Source: Marisediminicola antarctica
GTDB lineage: Bacteria; Actinomycetota; Actinomycetes; Actinomycetales; Microbacteriaceae
Assembly: GCF_009930795.1 (NCBI RefSeq)
Contig: NZ_CP017146.1
Span: 2,108,001 to 2,172,000 of the forward strand
Length of the DNA: 64,000 nt
Direction of reading: 5' to 3'
Shown in pieces: positions 62,828 through 64,000 of the stretch. Below the pieces are notes generated by a model. That model searched no databases and was not told where the DNA came from. It saw only the letters and a program-made list of their open reading frames with translations. A program made the translations under genes and the position numbers. How positions within the stretch are numbered: position 1 is the stretch's first letter; each line of letters begins with the position of its first letter.

Positions 62828-63420
62828 CTGCCCAAAACACGGCATGCGACATGAGGGCAATATCGTTTCCGCTTTGTCTGCAGAATTGGCCCTCCCGAGG
62901 TCGGAGCAGCCGGCCCCGCTACATCACCCGGTAGGACAACCGGTCGCTGACGGACGGCGGCGTGCCCGCTATGAGAACCCATCCCAGGCTGCACGGCTGA
63001 CACCACGAGTACGGTCTGTCCTCCTCCGGACGGTCAAGCGGACTCGTGCAGTCGGGACAGCGGTGGCGATATTCATTCATTCGGGTAATAATGGTCAACA
63101 CGAGTCACGCTGTCTAGGGAATCACGCAAACTGGCGTAATTTAATCGAACGCGCGGCTGCTGACTGTCTGCATGGCTTCCTCGCCACCGACCTCGTGCGA
63201 GCCGAGGATGCGGAGCGCTGCAGAGTCGGCCACGGAATCGTCGCGGTGCGGGATCTCTCCGCGGCCGACCCGATATGCCCCGCGGGAAAGATTCGTGCAC
63301 GTCGTGAGCCGGGATCGCGTGCCGCGCTACTCATTGACACCCGAGGTTGGGGGGAGCAGGATGATCCCCAATCCAGTGCCCTTCAACTCGGCCGGGCACA
63401 CACTCGAGGAGGAGTGGCCA
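62828..63420. other. 593-nt sparse region before the CoxM-like gene
   Basis: Apart from the small minus-strand ORF at 62919-63080, no gene is convincing. An AT-rich patch (around 63139) and a TTGACA at 63334-63339 without a well-placed -10 were noted. The stretch 63081-63360 appears non-coding. Confidence 0.4.
62919..63080 (-). CDS. Small zinc-ribbon-like protein (hypothetical)
   Basis: This 53-residue ORF starts MNEYRHRCPDC at 63080. Two CxxC pairs, CPDC and CQPC, are spaced like a zinc ribbon and separated by a charged linker. There is no clear ribosome site. I do not recognise the family. Reality is supported by the paired cysteines only. Confidence 0.4.
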   Translation of the reverse strand: MNEYRHRCPDCTSPLDRPEEDRPYSWCQPCSLGWVLIAGTPPSVSDRLSYRVM

Positions 63421-64000
63421 GTGCAGATTCCGGCTCAGTTCGACTACGTCCGCGCCAGCACCGTCGATGACGCCGTGACCCTGCTGGATCGCCATGGACC
63501 CGACGCCCGCGTCGTCGCCGGCGGACACAGCCTGTTGCCGATGATGAAATTACGGCTCGCGAGGCCGGAGTGGCTCGTCGACATCAACGACCTCTACGAA
63601 CTCGACTTCATCCTGCGCGACGGCGACACCCTCCGCGTCGGCGCGCTCACCCGCCACACCGCGCTGCTCGAGTCGCAGGAGATCGCACGCCTCTTTCCCA
63701 TCGTCGGCGACGCCGAGAAGGTCATCGCGGATCCCACCGTGCGCAACCGCGGAACGATCGGCGGGTCGCTCTGTCAGGGTGACCCGGCCGAAGACCTGTC
63801 GACCGTCTGCGACGTGCTCCGCGCGCAGGCGGTCATTCGCGGACCCGGCGGCGAGCGCACACTCACGATGGGGGAGTTCCATCGAGGCCCGTACGAGAGC
63901 GCGGTCGCTCAGAACGAACTCCTGTGCGAGGTTCGCATCCCCATCCGTCCACGTTCCGGAAGCGCCTACGAGAAGGTCGAACGGCGCGTCGGCGACTGGG
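63421..64000 (+). CDS. Molybdopterin dehydrogenase FAD-binding (CoxM-like) subunit, 5' part (truncated by window edge)
   Basis: The frame from GTG 63421, with GAGGAGGAG upstream, runs open to the window end. It begins VQIPAQFDYVRASTVDDAV. FAD-binding motifs are VVAGGHSLLPMMKLRLA and TIGGSLCQGDPAED, typical of the medium subunit of CO dehydrogenase / xanthine-oxidase family enzymes. The partner large (Mo) and small (FeS) subunits would be expected just beyond the window. An in-frame ATG at 63361 is an alternative start. Substrate unknown. Confidence 0.88.
   Translation, partial: MQIPAQFDYVRASTVDDAVTLLDRHGPDARVVAGGHSLLPMMKLRLARPEWLVDINDLYELDFILRDGDTLRVGALTRHTALLESQEIARLFPIVGDAEKVIADPTVRNRGTIGGSLCQGDPAEDLSTVCDVLRAQAVIRGPGGERTLTMGEFHRGPYESAVAQNELLCEVRIPIRPRSGSAYEKVERRVGDW

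Overview
The window is a 64 kb, high-GC, gene-dense piece of an actinobacterial chromosome. Gene order and family content point to the Microbacteriaceae. The lipB-lipA-DUF4191-RDD-glnA1 block and the glnA2-glnE pair are also neighbours in Mycobacterium tuberculosis. The sigA, parE/parC, sepH, DUF4193, DUF3093, dut, DUF3710, DUF3159 and dxs order is the usual actinobacterial one. No insertion sequence, prophage or CRISPR array was seen.

Layout. 1-5045: nadE (truncated by the window edge), glnA2 and glnE. 5046-10051: a structured leader region and an exopolysaccharide operon made of a hyaluronan-synthase-like GT2, a membrane-anchored GH26-like hydrolase and UDP-glucose dehydrogenase, closed by a strong hairpin. 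10063-14620: glnA1 with a four-half-site GlnR operator, an RDD protein, DUF4191 and a Ser/Thr pseudokinase. 14656-21057: lipA, lipB, a lipoyl E2, lpdA and pepA, all on the minus strand. 21178-25027: PAC2 protein, MFS transporter and sigA. 25068-31355: an accessory-looking locus with a CofE-like ligase, a MurJ-like flippase, two divergent ATP-grasp paralogues and two overlapping alanine-racemase-like genes. 31473-38315: DUF7455, parE, a small membrane protein, parC and a phosphatase-family protein. 38312-47302: sepH, DUF4193, DUF3093, dut, DUF3710, DUF3159, acnA and dxs. 47405-52670: fadB, fadA, rnd and DUF3000. 52693-57092: alpha/beta hydrolase, RibD-like reductase, SufE, sulfurtransferase and ZapE. 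57328-60536: amt, a degenerate Amt paralogue and DUF2071. 60550-60825: a symmetric 33-bp-period repeat array. 60868-62085: formaldehyde dehydrogenase. 62291-62827: four tRNAs and a terminator. 62828-64000: a sparse stretch with one small ORF, then the start of a CoxM-like flavoprotein.

Connections. Nitrogen assimilation recurs: glnA1, glnA2, glnE, amt and the Amt-like paralogue, with GlnR-type sites before glnA1 and amt. Lipoate synthesis sits beside the lipoyl-bearing E2 and its E3. Many transcription-unit-leading genes have a TANNNT hexamer exactly 6-7 nt before the start codon and no Shine-Dalgarno sequence, which suggests leaderless mRNAs.

The best candidate for an undescribed system is 25068-31355. 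There the catalytic lysine and catalytic tyrosine of an alanine-racemase-like enzyme lie in two different, overlapping genes, next to ATP-grasp ligases, a CofE-like ligase and a lipid-carrier flippase. This suggests a D-amino-acid- or peptide-modified envelope precursor. All functions are inferred from reading the sequence; no database search was run.
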